DNA of 64,000 bases, taken from positions 1,240,001 to 1,304,000 of the forward strand of contig JAWKZW010000001.1 of assembly GCA_041395725.1 (NCBI GenBank). Direction: 5' to 3'. Positions 17,166-25,191 of the stretch are shown here, piece after piece. Each line of letters starts with the position of its first letter. Positions within the stretch are counted from its first letter, which is position 1. A program made the position numbers and the translations under genes. Under the pieces are notes generated by a model. It had not been told where the DNA came from. It searched no databases and saw only the letters and a program-made list of their open reading frames with translations. The DNA comes from Gammaproteobacteria bacterium. Its GTDB lineage: Bacteria > Pseudomonadota > Gammaproteobacteria > Pseudomonadales > Pseudohongiellaceae.

Positions 17166-19091
17166 TCACTGACTCGGCCTCGCGCCGGCCAGCCCAAGTT
17201 CCTGCAGGGCAATCGTTATTTCATCCAGGATCCGGGGATCATCAATAGTGGCCGGCATGCGATAGTCCTGGTTATCGGCAATTTTCTGCATGGTGCCCCG
17301 CAGAATCTTGCCGGAGCGGGTCTTGGGCAGGCGCTGCACTACCGCGGCCTGCTTGAAGGCAGCCACCGGACCGATTTTTTCCCTGATCAGTTGAATCACC
17401 TCGGCAACGATAACATCCGCCTCCCGCGTCACGCCGGCCTTGAGAACCAGGAAGCCCACCGGCAACTGCCCTTTCAATTGATCGGCCACGCCGATCACCG
17501 CGCACTCGGCTACATCAGGATGGCTGGCCAGCACTTCTTCCATGCCACCGGTCGATAAGCGGTGGCCGGCCACGTTGATGATGTCATCGGTACGACTCAT
17601 GACGAACACGTAACCGTCTTCATCGAGAAATCCGGCATCGGCGGTCTTGTAATAACCCGGGTAGTCGTTGAGATAACTGTCCTCAAAACGCTGCCGGGCA
17701 TTCCACAACGTCAGCAGCGATCCCGGCGGCATGGGTAAGCTGACACACAGCGCCCCCACCTTGCCCGGGGGCAGGGTCTGACCATGATCGTCCAGTGCCT
17801 GCAGATCCCAGCCAGGGGAAGGCATCGTCGGCGAACCAGGTTTCACCGGTAATAGACCCAGGCCCCGGTGGTTGGCGGCAATCGACCAACCGGTCTCGGT
17901 CTGCCACCAGTGGTCGATGACCGGCACGCCGAGTATGTCCTGGGCCCAGATCAAGGTGTCGGGATCGGTACGCTCACCGGCCAGAAACAGGGTTTCAAAA
18001 CGGCTCATGTCGTAGCTGGCCAGAAGGGTTGCCTGAGGGTCTTCTTTCTTGATCGCGCGGAAGGCGGTTGGGGCGGTGAACAGCGCTTTGACGCCATGGT
18101 CGGCAATCACCCGCCAGAATGCGCCTGCATCGGGAGTGCCTACCGGCTTGCCCTCGAACAGGATCGTGGTGCAACCCCTGAGGAGCGGGCCGTAGACAAT
18201 ATAGGAATGGCCCACCACCCAGCCCACATCGGATGCTGCCCAGTAGACGTCCCCGGTATCCACGCCGTACACAGCCTGCATACTCCAGTTAAGCGCCACC
18301 GCGTGACCGCCGTTGTCCCGCACCACACCTTTGGGTACGCCAGTTGTCCCGGAGGTATAGAGAATGTAGAGAGGATCTGTAGCCAGTAATGGGACACAGT
18401 CAACCGGAGAAGCGGCGGCCACCAGTTCCAGCCAGTCGCTGTCGCGGCCGGGCTTGAGCTCAACAGGGTGCTGCTCCCGTTGTACGATGATCACCTGGGT
18501 TGGCTTATGCGCCGCTATCTCGATGGCTTCGTCTAGCAGCGGCAGGTAAGGAATTACACGGTTTACTTCGATGCCACAGGACGCGGTGACGATCAGGTCC
18601 GGTTTCGCATCGTCGATCCGCACCGCCAGTTCGTTGGCGGCGAAACCACCGAACACCACCGAGTGAATAGCGCCGATCCGGGCGCAGGCCAGCATGGCAA
18701 TGGCAGTTTCCGGAATCATGGGCATGTAGATGATCACCCGGTCACCTTTCGTCACTCCTTTTTCGACCAGCGCCCCGGCGAAGCGCGCCGACAGGTCCCG
18801 CAGCTCACGATAAGTGAATTTTTCGACCCGGTTACCGGTGACCGGACTGTCGTAGATCAACGCGGTCTGCTCACCCCGACCGGCTTCCACGTGGCGGTCC
18901 AGGGCGTTATAGCAGGTGTTGATTTCGCCTCCGACAAACCAGCGGCCATGGGGATGCTCGCTGGTATCAAGCACCTTGTCCCAGGGTTTATACCAGCTTA
19001 ACTCGCTGGCAGCAGCGGCCCAGAATTCATCCGGATTGGAAAGGGAACGGGAGTAGGCCTGCTGGTAGCGCCGCTGTGCTTCTGATGCCAT
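17166..19091 (-). CDS. prpE: Propionyl-CoA synthetase / acyl-CoA synthetase (ACS family)
   Basis: 641 residues, complete. Adenylate-forming enzyme: YTSGTTGVPKG phosphate loop, 'VRDNGGHAVAL' typical of PrpE/ACSS3, 'WWQTETGWSI', 'GYYKTADAG', 'DDIINVAGHRLS' hinge and the catalytic acetylatable Lys in 'TRSGKILRGTM'. It converts propionate (or acetate) with ATP and CoA into the acyl-CoA in the cytoplasm. Its 5' half (from 18163) lies in the 7174-bp tandem duplication; this is the only intact copy. A purine-rich leader with AAGGAT precedes the ATG. Acetate versus propionate preference cannot be decided from sequence alone. Confidence 0.9.
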   Translation of the reverse strand: MASEAQRRYQQAYSRSLSNPDEFWAAAASELSWYKPWDKVLDTSEHPHGRWFVGGEINTCYNALDRHVEAGRGEQTALIYDSPVTGNRVEKFTYRELRDLSARFAGALVEKGVTKGDRVIIYMPMIPETAIAMLACARIGAIHSVVFGGFAANELAVRIDDAKPDLIVTASCGIEVNRVIPYLPLLDEAIEIAAHKPTQVIIVQREQHPVELKPGRDSDWLELVAAASPVDCVPLLATDPLYILYTSGTTGVPKGVVRDNGGHAVALNWSMQAVYGVDTGDVYWAASDVGWVVGHSYIVYGPLLRGCTTILFEGKPVGTPDAGAFWRVIADHGVKALFTAPTAFRAIKKEDPQATLLASYDMSRFETLFLAGERTDPDTLIWAQDILGVPVIDHWWQTETGWSIAANHRGLGLLPVKPGSPTMPSPGWDLQALDDHGQTLPPGKVGALCVSLPMPPGSLLTLWNARQRFEDSYLNDYPGYYKTADAGFLDEDGYVFVMSRTDDIINVAGHRLSTGGMEEVLASHPDVAECAVIGVADQLKGQLPVGFLVLKAGVTREADVIVAEVIQLIREKIGPVAAFKQAAVVQRLPKTRSGKILRGTMQKIADNQDYRMPATIDDPRILDEITIALQELGLAGARPSQ

Positions 19092-19412
19092 CTTTTATCC
19101 TTATTGTTTTTGTTCTTGTTTTTCTTTTCTTGTGCTTGTTCCTGGATTTATTCCCGGGCTTTTCCTGACGTTTGCAGGGTTGTAGGGCAACCACCGTTCG
19201 ATGACCCGGCTGCAAGCTGCATGCCATGATAAAAGATGCGGTAAGAGCGGGCAATAAAACGCCAGTAGCGGTAAGACTGTTCAGAATACGCCAGTAGCAG
19301 CCCGAGGCCGCGCGCAACGGCGTGAGTGGGAAGGCATCCCTTGATTAAGTACCAAAATGCGCTGGCACCTAAACCCGGGCACCCAGGCACAGGAGCACCC
19401 GGGCTTACTTAA
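19092..19412. other. Gap between the META lipoprotein and prpE
   Basis: 321 bp. It holds an AAAAACAAGAACAAAAAC-type A-rich leader for prpE on the minus strand (19095-19140) and a CCCGGG-containing inverted sequence near 19373-19404 after the lipoprotein stop. I see no gene. The same sequence is at 26266-26586 in copy 2. Confidence 0.5.
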
Positions 19413-19871
19413 TCACTCGCGTGCTTCAAATTCCAGTTCGACGCCTTCCGTCGTGGTGGTCAGAAACAGGTGTTCGTCCCGAAAACTGCTGGTGGTCACG
19501 TCCCGCAGGTAAAGACTGAGGTAGTTGTGCAGAGAGGGCGGCGGGCACAGTGATCGACCCGTGGAGAAAGGTTCAAAGCTCAGAGCCATTCCCTCCTGTT
19601 GCCAGGACCCGGTAATCCGGTTGCAATCGGAACTGCCTGTCAGGCGGTTTTCGCTGCGAAAATTCAGCACATAGGCAGACGGATCATCCGGCGTAAACAC
19701 GAAACCGCCCGGCACCACCATACGCACCAGTTGCCAGTTGCTGCCTTCCAGGGAAACCGGTTCAACCGTTGTGCCTTGAGCACCTTCCCCCTCCTGTCCG
19801 GCGGGCCCACACGCGGCAAGCACTGCAACCAGACCAACCAATGACAGTTTTTGAATTCTATCCAGTACCAT
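19413..19871 (-). CDS. META-domain (HslJ-like) lipoprotein, copy 1
   Basis: 152 residues. Lipoprotein signal with lipobox LAAC (Cys21), so membrane-anchored in the periplasm. Residues ~40-145 form a META domain: 'LEGSNWQLV', 'YVLNFRSENRLTGSSDCNRITGSW', then 'LSFEPFSTGRSLCP'. META domains occur in heat-shock/antibiotic-related HslJ and other exported proteins; the function here is unknown. AGGA ribosome site 5 bp before ATG. Last gene of the duplicated cluster on this strand, 101 bp after the CopC-like gene. Identical copy at 26587-27045. Confidence 0.85.
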   Translation of the reverse strand: MVLDRIQKLSLVGLVAVLAACGPAGQEGEGAQGTTVEPVSLEGSNWQLVRMVVPGGFVFTPDDPSAYVLNFRSENRLTGSSDCNRITGSWQQEGMALSFEPFSTGRSLCPPPSLHNYLSLYLRDVTTSSFRDEHLFLTTTTEGVELEFEARE

Positions 19872-19972
19872 AAATCCTGCACTCGTTGCTTGAATAAAGC
19901 GTGGCTTTAACCGCAGTGATGCGGGCGTCTACCCACCCGGGACACCCGGACCACCCGAATCCACCAGTCCTG

Positions 19973-20494
19973 TTATAACAATCGATAATCCGGCGCCATA
20001 ATGTGCTGGGGATGCTCCATCTGCTCCAGATAGTAAGAGGGCGGTCTGGCATTCGCGCCAAAGGAAAAATGAAAGCTGCCCTTGATAAGTTTACCTTCTC
20101 CGTCCAGCACCGCCCACTCCACAGCGTAATAGTCCGCCTCATTCAGTTTTGGAAGGTTTTGCATAAAGTGCATACCGGCAACAGGTCGGTAGCGAAAACC
20201 GATATCGACAATTTCCTTACCGGATTCCTTGATGACCAGCTTTACCAGCCGCATGTCGGACTCGAAAGCAAGCATGAGAGAGTCCGGAGCGCCGGCAAGA
20301 ACTTCATTATCGCCTGGCATGGTGGTCACAGCCAGGTCGCCAGCCGAAGACATACCGTGCATTTCGTGTTGCGCCATGCTCAGCGGACTGGCCGTCAGGA
20401 CGAGAAAAAGGAGGGGGATAGCCAGGATTTCTCGAAGGAAAGGGCTGGCCCGAAAGATCGAATCGGATAACGCTGTTAGCTTTATCATCTTCAC
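19973..20494 (-). CDS. CopC-like periplasmic copper-binding protein, copy 1
   Basis: 173 residues. I chose GTG 20494 because AAGGA lies 7 bp upstream; ATG 20488 is two codons inside. After a signal peptide ending near SMAQ the mature start is Gln-His-Glu-Met-His-Gly-Met, metal-binding in look. The body follows the CopC/YobA pattern: 'MPGDNEVLAGAPDSLMLAFESDMRLVKLVI', ... 'YYAVEWAVLDGEGKLIKGSFHFSFG'. CopC proteins bind and pass copper in the periplasm. Between the YEGW gene (a terminator intervenes) and the META lipoprotein. A copper-supply role for the neighbouring copper enzyme is inference. Identical copy at 27147-27668. Confidence 0.8.
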   Translation of the reverse strand: MKMIKLTALSDSIFRASPFLREILAIPLLFLVLTASPLSMAQHEMHGMSSAGDLAVTTMPGDNEVLAGAPDSLMLAFESDMRLVKLVIKESGKEIVDIGFRYRPVAGMHFMQNLPKLNEADYYAVEWAVLDGEGKLIKGSFHFSFGANARPPSYYLEQMEHPQHIMAPDYRLL

Positions 20495-20604
20495 TCGCTT
20501 GTCCTTAATTGAATCCAGTTGAATCTGAATTTTCAGCACCCGGGTTGTCGATAGCTGTGGCCTCCCGGGAGCGCTAAAACAGATTTCTTATGTTGCAGAG
20601 ATGA

Positions 20605-20638
20605 AAAACCAGGGAAAGAACGCTCTTCCCCTGGTTTT
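20605..20638 (-). terminator. Terminator after the YEGW gene, copy 1
   Basis: AAAACCAGGG (20605-20614) pairs with CCCTGGTTTT (20629-20638); the inner AAGA/TCTT extends the stem. Read on the minus strand it ends in five T. Because both sides carry A/T runs, it could stop transcription from either direction. Confidence 0.85.
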
Positions 20639-20662
20639 GTGTGGATCGGACCTGTGAACCTT

Positions 20663-21682
20663 TTAAGGCGTCACAGTGACTGTTACATACCGGTCAGTAT
20701 ACAGACCGCCATCGTCCGCCCGACCCCAAAGCAGGTAAGTACCCGGCTCATCAAATGTAACCGCTACATCAACAACCCCGTCTTCTGGAAGCTTGGGTGG
20801 GATCCACAACCAGGACCACGGCGAGTTGGCGGAAGGACGGGTATCCTCCCAGGGCTTAACCTGGGGCGGATCGAAATGAACCAGTTCCTGAACCGGTTGC
20901 CCGGTTTCAGGCGCCCGATAGACATTCCAGGACAGGTACAGACCATTGTTCTTGGCCACTGTCGGCTTCGGCGGAAGCATCATCATCATGCGATTGCGCA
21001 CGATTTCCGGCGTTGCGAAAGCTGCCGCTGCACCACCAAGTAAGCGAATGCGTCGCATGGGGTCGAATGGCAGAGGCATACCGTCGTCAGTAACGCGGGT
21101 CTGGATGGTTACCGGCTCTCCGACCCGGGTAGTGCGAAACTCGTCTCCGATCAACTCAACCTGAGGAGGAATATTAGCCCGGGTTTCTTCATCGGAGGTA
21201 CCAGCACCCAGTGCTCCGGTTTCCGACATGATAATGATGTTGTCGATCTTGTAATCTGCTCTGAGGGTACCATACGCCCGGCGAGTAACCCCATTGGGTG
21301 AGGTGACCTCCCAGACCAGTTCATCGTCGTCACCAAAGTCTTCCGGCAGGACCACATCGAAGGTGAAACGGTTACGGCGGGGCAGAAAATGGGTTGGCTG
21401 ACCACGGTCTGCATCACCCGGTGAAAAAAAGTTGTTCTCCCCTACTGGAATATCCAGTTCCTCTTCCCAGTTGTGGTTAAAGTAACCGAATGTCATCGTG
21501 ATGGTACCATCATCGCTGGGACGCCATCCCTCGTAAGCCACTTCGGTGTGTTGACCGCTGCGGTAGGATTGTTCAGCGTATTCGAACTCCCCCTGCGCGA
21601 CCGCCGCACCAGAAATCAGTAACAGGCTGCCGGTGCATAACGCAAGGAAGGTTTTAAACAAGTCATTGAGCATCAGGTTCAT
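20663..21682 (-). CDS. Exported 'YEGW' protein, partner of the cytochrome/Cu-monooxygenase, copy 1
   Basis: 339 residues; signal peptide ends near AAVAQ. Paralogue of the 296-residue protein at 2343-3233: AYEGW (49-53), DDGTITMTFGYFNHN, LDIPVG, GQPTHF, ELVWEVTSPNG, YKIDNI, NIPPQVEL, 'RVGEPVTIQTRVTDDG', and a final 'TFDEPGTYLLWGRADDG'. The C-terminal half looks like immunoglobulin-like beta modules. No membrane segment after the signal. It follows the cytochrome gene on the same strand (149 bp, with a hairpin between) and precedes a terminator. No named family recognised; a partner or substrate-presenting role is inferred from the repeated pairing. Identical copy at 27837-28856. Confidence 0.75.
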   Translation of the reverse strand: MNLMLNDLFKTFLALCTGSLLLISGAAVAQGEFEYAEQSYRSGQHTEVAYEGWRPSDDGTITMTFGYFNHNWEEELDIPVGENNFFSPGDADRGQPTHFLPRRNRFTFDVVLPEDFGDDDELVWEVTSPNGVTRRAYGTLRADYKIDNIIIMSETGALGAGTSDEETRANIPPQVELIGDEFRTTRVGEPVTIQTRVTDDGMPLPFDPMRRIRLLGGAAAAFATPEIVRNRMMMMLPPKPTVAKNNGLYLSWNVYRAPETGQPVQELVHFDPPQVKPWEDTRPSANSPWSWLWIPPKLPEDGVVDVAVTFDEPGTYLLWGRADDGGLYTDRYVTVTVTP

Positions 21683-21752
21683 AGCTAACTTCTCGACCTT
21701 ATCAGGAACGTATTGATCTAATTTGATTTACTTCGATTTACTTCGACAATAG

Positions 21753-21775
21753 GCGGAGCCCGTTGCGGGCTCCGC
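21753..21775 (-). promoter_or_regulatory. Intercistronic hairpin between cytochrome and YEGW genes, copy 1
   Basis: Perfect 10-bp stem GCGGAGCCCG / CGGGCTCCGC with a 3-nt loop, without a T-run on the minus strand. It could be an mRNA-stabilising or partial-termination hairpin that sets different levels of the two products. Confidence 0.55.
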
Positions 21776-21831
21776 TTTACAGCTTCTGTCTGCCAGGTCA
21801 ATGAGGCAAGACCTGACCAGCATGCGGCCGG

Positions 21832-23274
21832 TCAGAGTCCGGCTACATCATCCTCCAGCTCTTCGCTGGCGCTACTGGTTCCCTCTTCTATAGGCCAAAC
21901 CAGTGGAGTTAGACACAGCGGGCAGCCGATCACGTGGTCGTTAGGACCAAGGTTCCGTTCCTGCCGACGCTTTTCCATCTCTTCCATGAACTGTTCGTCA
22001 GTCATGGTCACCCGGATACCCAGGTCGATGAACATATTGGTTACGGAACGGTTACCGGAACCCTGCCAGTTGCGCGGATCCGGCACGTTCGGGTTTTCTT
22101 CGGTATTGTTGAAGTAACCGGTTATGTGCAGGATGGTGCCTTTGGGCAGCAGTGGCGTGTAGTCGTCAGCGAAAGGATAGCCGCGCACCCAGTTATGGTC
22201 GTAGCCAACGCAGGACAGAGTCTCTACGGAGTAACCCCAGATGGCCTGCAGACACATACGCTCGCCGGGAGCATGCAGGTGAGGCTCAAAGGTGATGACC
22301 TTGGTGTGTTCGGTCAGAACCTGGTAAGCGTGCAACTCCTGTCCTTTGGCATCACCTTCGACACTGATGTCGACGCCGTTACCCAGGATACTGATGTTGC
22401 TCTTGTACTTAGGCTCGTAGTCTTCGGGATGGAAGGTGAAGCCGATTTCCAGGTGGCCCGTCGTATCGAGGCCGTTGGAGTGCATGTGCACTGAATCGGT
22501 GAAGAACGCCGAATTGGCTTTCAGCATCGGACCGGCATCAGGATCGAATACGTCGCCGTTACGACCCACTTCGTGGACCGGCCAGGAAACTGATTCACCG
22601 GGGATAACGCGACCGTCTTCATCGAGTTTCTCGGTGCGCCAGATCATATGGTGGAAAATGTACCGGCCGCCGACCGTGCTGGCTGCGTTCTGGCCACTGA
22701 CATCAACGTTGTTGACCTCGATGATTTCGACAGACTTCACGTAGCGGTCTTCGGTCATACCGGTAGGAACACTTTGCAGCTCGCCCCACCAGTCGGGACG
22801 GCCACCTTCCATGAAGAAATCCTCGGTGCTGACCACCAGGTCAGGCTCACCCAGTTTCCACTTGAGAGAATCGTCAAATACCAGGGGCTCAGGGGCGTCA
22901 GCTTCGTCTCCCCTGGCAGCGCCAGTGCGCGCCCAGGTTGAGATGGCAGCCAGTTCCTCGTCACTCAGTGAGGGATCGCTTTTGAACTCCTGAATACCGA
23001 CATTTTTCTCTACGTACCACGGTGGCATGGCGCCAGCGCGATCACGCAGGGAAGTCTTGTACTCAATCAGGCCGGCGAAGGGCGCCACCTGCTCGTAAGT
23101 CACCAGAGGCATGGGAGCCACACCACCTTCGCGGTGACAGGTCTGACAGCTGCGCTGCAGTATGGGCTCTATGTCGCGGTGGAAAGTAACGTCCTGCGCC
23201 ATGGCGGCGGGCGCCAGGAAGGCACCGGAAAACGCTACCAGTAAACTTTTTCTAACTAACGATGAAATTTGCAC
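21832..23274 (-). CDS. Exported cytochrome c / copper type II monooxygenase-like fusion, copy 1
   Basis: 480 residues. Signal peptide to ~AMAQ. Cytochrome c domain with CQTCH (43-47), 'GAMPPWYVEK' and 'ISTWARTGAARGD'. Copper domain: HH 208-209, HMH 263-265, PHLH 331-334 followed by GERM, and Met414 in a late 'SVTNMF', positions resembling the CuH and CuM sites of PHM-type monooxygenases. Unlike the paralogue at 3302-4672, the segment before NPxxPDP is GYFNNTEENP (no His), and there is a C-terminal CPLC (451-454). Likely periplasmic, oxidising an unknown substrate with O2 or transferring electrons. First gene of its strand's cluster; a regulator is divergent. Identical copy at 29006-30448. Confidence 0.8.
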   Translation of the reverse strand: MQISSLVRKSLLVAFSGAFLAPAAMAQDVTFHRDIEPILQRSCQTCHREGGVAPMPLVTYEQVAPFAGLIEYKTSLRDRAGAMPPWYVEKNVGIQEFKSDPSLSDEELAAISTWARTGAARGDEADAPEPLVFDDSLKWKLGEPDLVVSTEDFFMEGGRPDWWGELQSVPTGMTEDRYVKSVEIIEVNNVDVSGQNAASTVGGRYIFHHMIWRTEKLDEDGRVIPGESVSWPVHEVGRNGDVFDPDAGPMLKANSAFFTDSVHMHSNGLDTTGHLEIGFTFHPEDYEPKYKSNISILGNGVDISVEGDAKGQELHAYQVLTEHTKVITFEPHLHAPGERMCLQAIWGYSVETLSCVGYDHNWVRGYPFADDYTPLLPKGTILHITGYFNNTEENPNVPDPRNWQGSGNRSVTNMFIDLGIRVTMTDEQFMEEMEKRRQERNLGPNDHVIGCPLCLTPLVWPIEEGTSSASEELEDDVAGL

Positions 23275-23952
23275 AAAAATCTCCTCTTTCTGCAGGGTCC
23301 AAACTCTTCTCCCGGTCCTGGGAGCTCACTATTGCCCGACTCGAGATCACCTTAGCACGTGCGGTTGGTTTTCTATCAACCGATCTCTCAACCAATCTGG
23401 CAATTTACCTATCTATCAATCTATCTATAAATCTATCTATAAATCTATCAATCTATCGATCAATCCTATCCGTATCCATCAATCTATCTTCGACAAACCG
23501 CTGTAACCGGCTTTGGCTTACTCGCGGTCCCGGCCCAGCAACCTGGCCTGGGGAATTGTACCCAGACCCAGAATTCCAAGCGGCATTAAAGCCATTCTAA
23601 CAACAAATTTCTTCCTGAAAACTTGCAAAAACTGAGTGATTTCTTATCAAATCTTCCCAGTCTCTGCGCCAGGCTTCTTCATTCCTCTCTTTTCAATACA
23701 AAAACAAAGAGTTAGCTGCACCTTCGACAAATGCAATTTAATCCGGCTCGAACAGTATTAAGCAGGAAAACTTGTTTTTTGCAGCTCCCAAGGGGCAAAA
23801 TCAGCCTGATTTCAATAATCAGTTACCAATAACATACTCCTAAACACTGCCAGATAGAAGCCATGGCCCGGTGAAGTTGGCATGCAGGAAGGTCGAGCCG
23901 CTACTCCTGTCCGATTATCCTGTCCTCCTGTCGTCGTTCCCAGGGAAATGCT
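23275..23952. other. Divergent regulatory region between cytochrome gene and AraC regulator, copy 1
   Basis: 678 bp without a gene. It must hold the promoters of both divergent genes. It is AT-richer than its surroundings and includes the short tandem-repeat tract 23409-23492. I cannot name an operator. Same sequence at 30449-31126. Confidence 0.6.
23409..23492. repeat. 4/8-bp tandem repeat tract upstream of the cytochrome gene, copy 1
   Basis: Runs of ATCTATCA / ATCTATAA units with a 4-bp base period (ATCT, ATCA, ATAA). It lies ~135-220 bp upstream of the cytochrome start codon. Same unit number in copy 2 (30583-30666). A CRISPR array is excluded: units are too short and have no spacers. 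Confidence 0.85.
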
Positions 23953-25050
23953 ATGGAAAACCTAAACTCTCTTCTGGCTGGCCTGGCTATCTCCCAGCTG
24001 GTTTTCCTGGCCAGTTTCATTGTGTTTAATTTCCGCCATAATCATCTGGCGAAGCTGCTGGTAGGCTTCACCCTGTGCCTTGCCGGCTTTCTGGCCGGCG
24101 GTATACCAGTAATCGCCGCCAGCCCGCTGGTGGACCTGGTGCTTGGGAGTCTGGCGATACTGACCCCGGCCATGCTGTGGCTGTTTGCCCTGGCCTTTTT
24201 CAAGGATGAGCTGCGTGTGCCTGCCTACGGGATCGGGCTGATCCTTGCCTATTTTTCACTCAGGACAGTCAATGCCACGCTGACTTTTCTTGGTTACCAG
24301 ACTGGCCAGCCAGGCTACTACCTGGGTTACCTGGTGCCCCTGCTCGTCATGTTCGGTATGAGCATCCATGTGGTTTATCTGGGGTTCGAGGGGCGCCCGG
24401 CCGACCTGTTCGAAGAGCGGCGCCGCTTAAGACTGCCGTTTGTAATCAGCATGGGGGTCGTGGTGCTGTTCACCCTGACCTTCAGCGCGCTGTCCCCCTT
24501 GATACAACAGGTTCTGTCGCCTGAGGGCAGTCTATTATTCGTCCAGACCGTGACTCTGGTGATTTACGGTTGCCTGTTCCTCTGGGCTCTGGTCCTGAAC
24601 CTGGCGATGTTCCGCTTCAATACCGATGCGGAACGCCTGCTGCAGAATCCCACCCCGATTGACCTGGAGCACACACACGAACACCGGGAGGCCCGGCCAC
24701 CGGAACAGGAACAGAAGTTAATGAAGAAGATCAGCGCCGCCATGGATGAACGCAAACTCTATAGAGAGCGCGGCGTCACCATCGCCAGACTGGCCTCCGA
24801 GCTGCCGGCAACCGAGCAACGACTGCGAACCACGATCAACCAGACACTGGGATTCCGCAACTTCAATCAGTTTCTTAATCACTATCGGATCCGGGAAGCC
24901 GCCCGCCTGCTGAAGAATTCCGATGAGCCGATCGCCAATATCGCCATGGAAGTCGGCTATAACTCGCTGTCCGCCTTCAACAAGGCGTTCAAGGAAATTC
25001 ATCGGAAGACGCCGAGGGAATTCCGGGCCCAGTCGAAGCTGCCAGACTAG
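23953..25050 (+). CDS. Membrane-anchored AraC-family regulator, copy 1
   Basis: 365 residues. About seven hydrophobic segments in residues ~5-220, then a His-rich linker 'LEHTHEHREARPPEQEQ' (~235-250), then a C-terminal AraC/XylS helix-turn-helix domain (~265-360): 'VTIARLASELPATEQRLRTTINQTLGFRNFNQFLNHYRIREAARLL', 'IANIAMEVGYNSLSAFNKAFKEIHRKTPREFR'. A one-component sensor that binds DNA from the inner membrane. Divergent from the cytochrome/copper gene, so probably its regulator. The His-rich linker could bind metal; that is speculation. AGGGAA ribosome site. Identical copy at 31127-32224. Confidence 0.85.
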   Translation: MENLNSLLAGLAISQLVFLASFIVFNFRHNHLAKLLVGFTLCLAGFLAGGIPVIAASPLVDLVLGSLAILTPAMLWLFALAFFKDELRVPAYGIGLILAYFSLRTVNATLTFLGYQTGQPGYYLGYLVPLLVMFGMSIHVVYLGFEGRPADLFEERRRLRLPFVISMGVVVLFTLTFSALSPLIQQVLSPEGSLLFVQTVTLVIYGCLFLWALVLNLAMFRFNTDAERLLQNPTPIDLEHTHEHREARPPEQEQKLMKKISAAMDERKLYRERGVTIARLASELPATEQRLRTTINQTLGFRNFNQFLNHYRIREAARLLKNSDEPIANIAMEVGYNSLSAFNKAFKEIHRKTPREFRAQSKLPD

Positions 25051-25069
25051 TCTGGCAGCTTCGACTGGG
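25028..25069. repeat. 42-bp perfect palindrome over the regulator's stop codon, copy 1
   Basis: Arms of 21 bp with no unpaired centre, covering the last seven codons and the TAG of the AraC-type gene. A second short dyad (GGGAAA-g-TTTCCC) follows at once. It sits between convergent genes (regulator and icd), where it probably ends or protects both transcripts. Confidence 0.85.
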
Positions 25070-25191
25070 AAAGTTTCCCTGCCTGTCCGGCCTTTTTTCT
25101 ACCAGGCTACCAGGCTATCAGGCACTACTATCTGTTGGCCGTCAGTTCCCTGCTAAAGGGCTGCTGCTCTGATACTGACTGCCGGTATCCA

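Noticed and set aside
23409..23492. Possible CRISPR-like array
   Set aside because: Units of 4-8 bp in direct succession without spacers; a simple tandem repeat.
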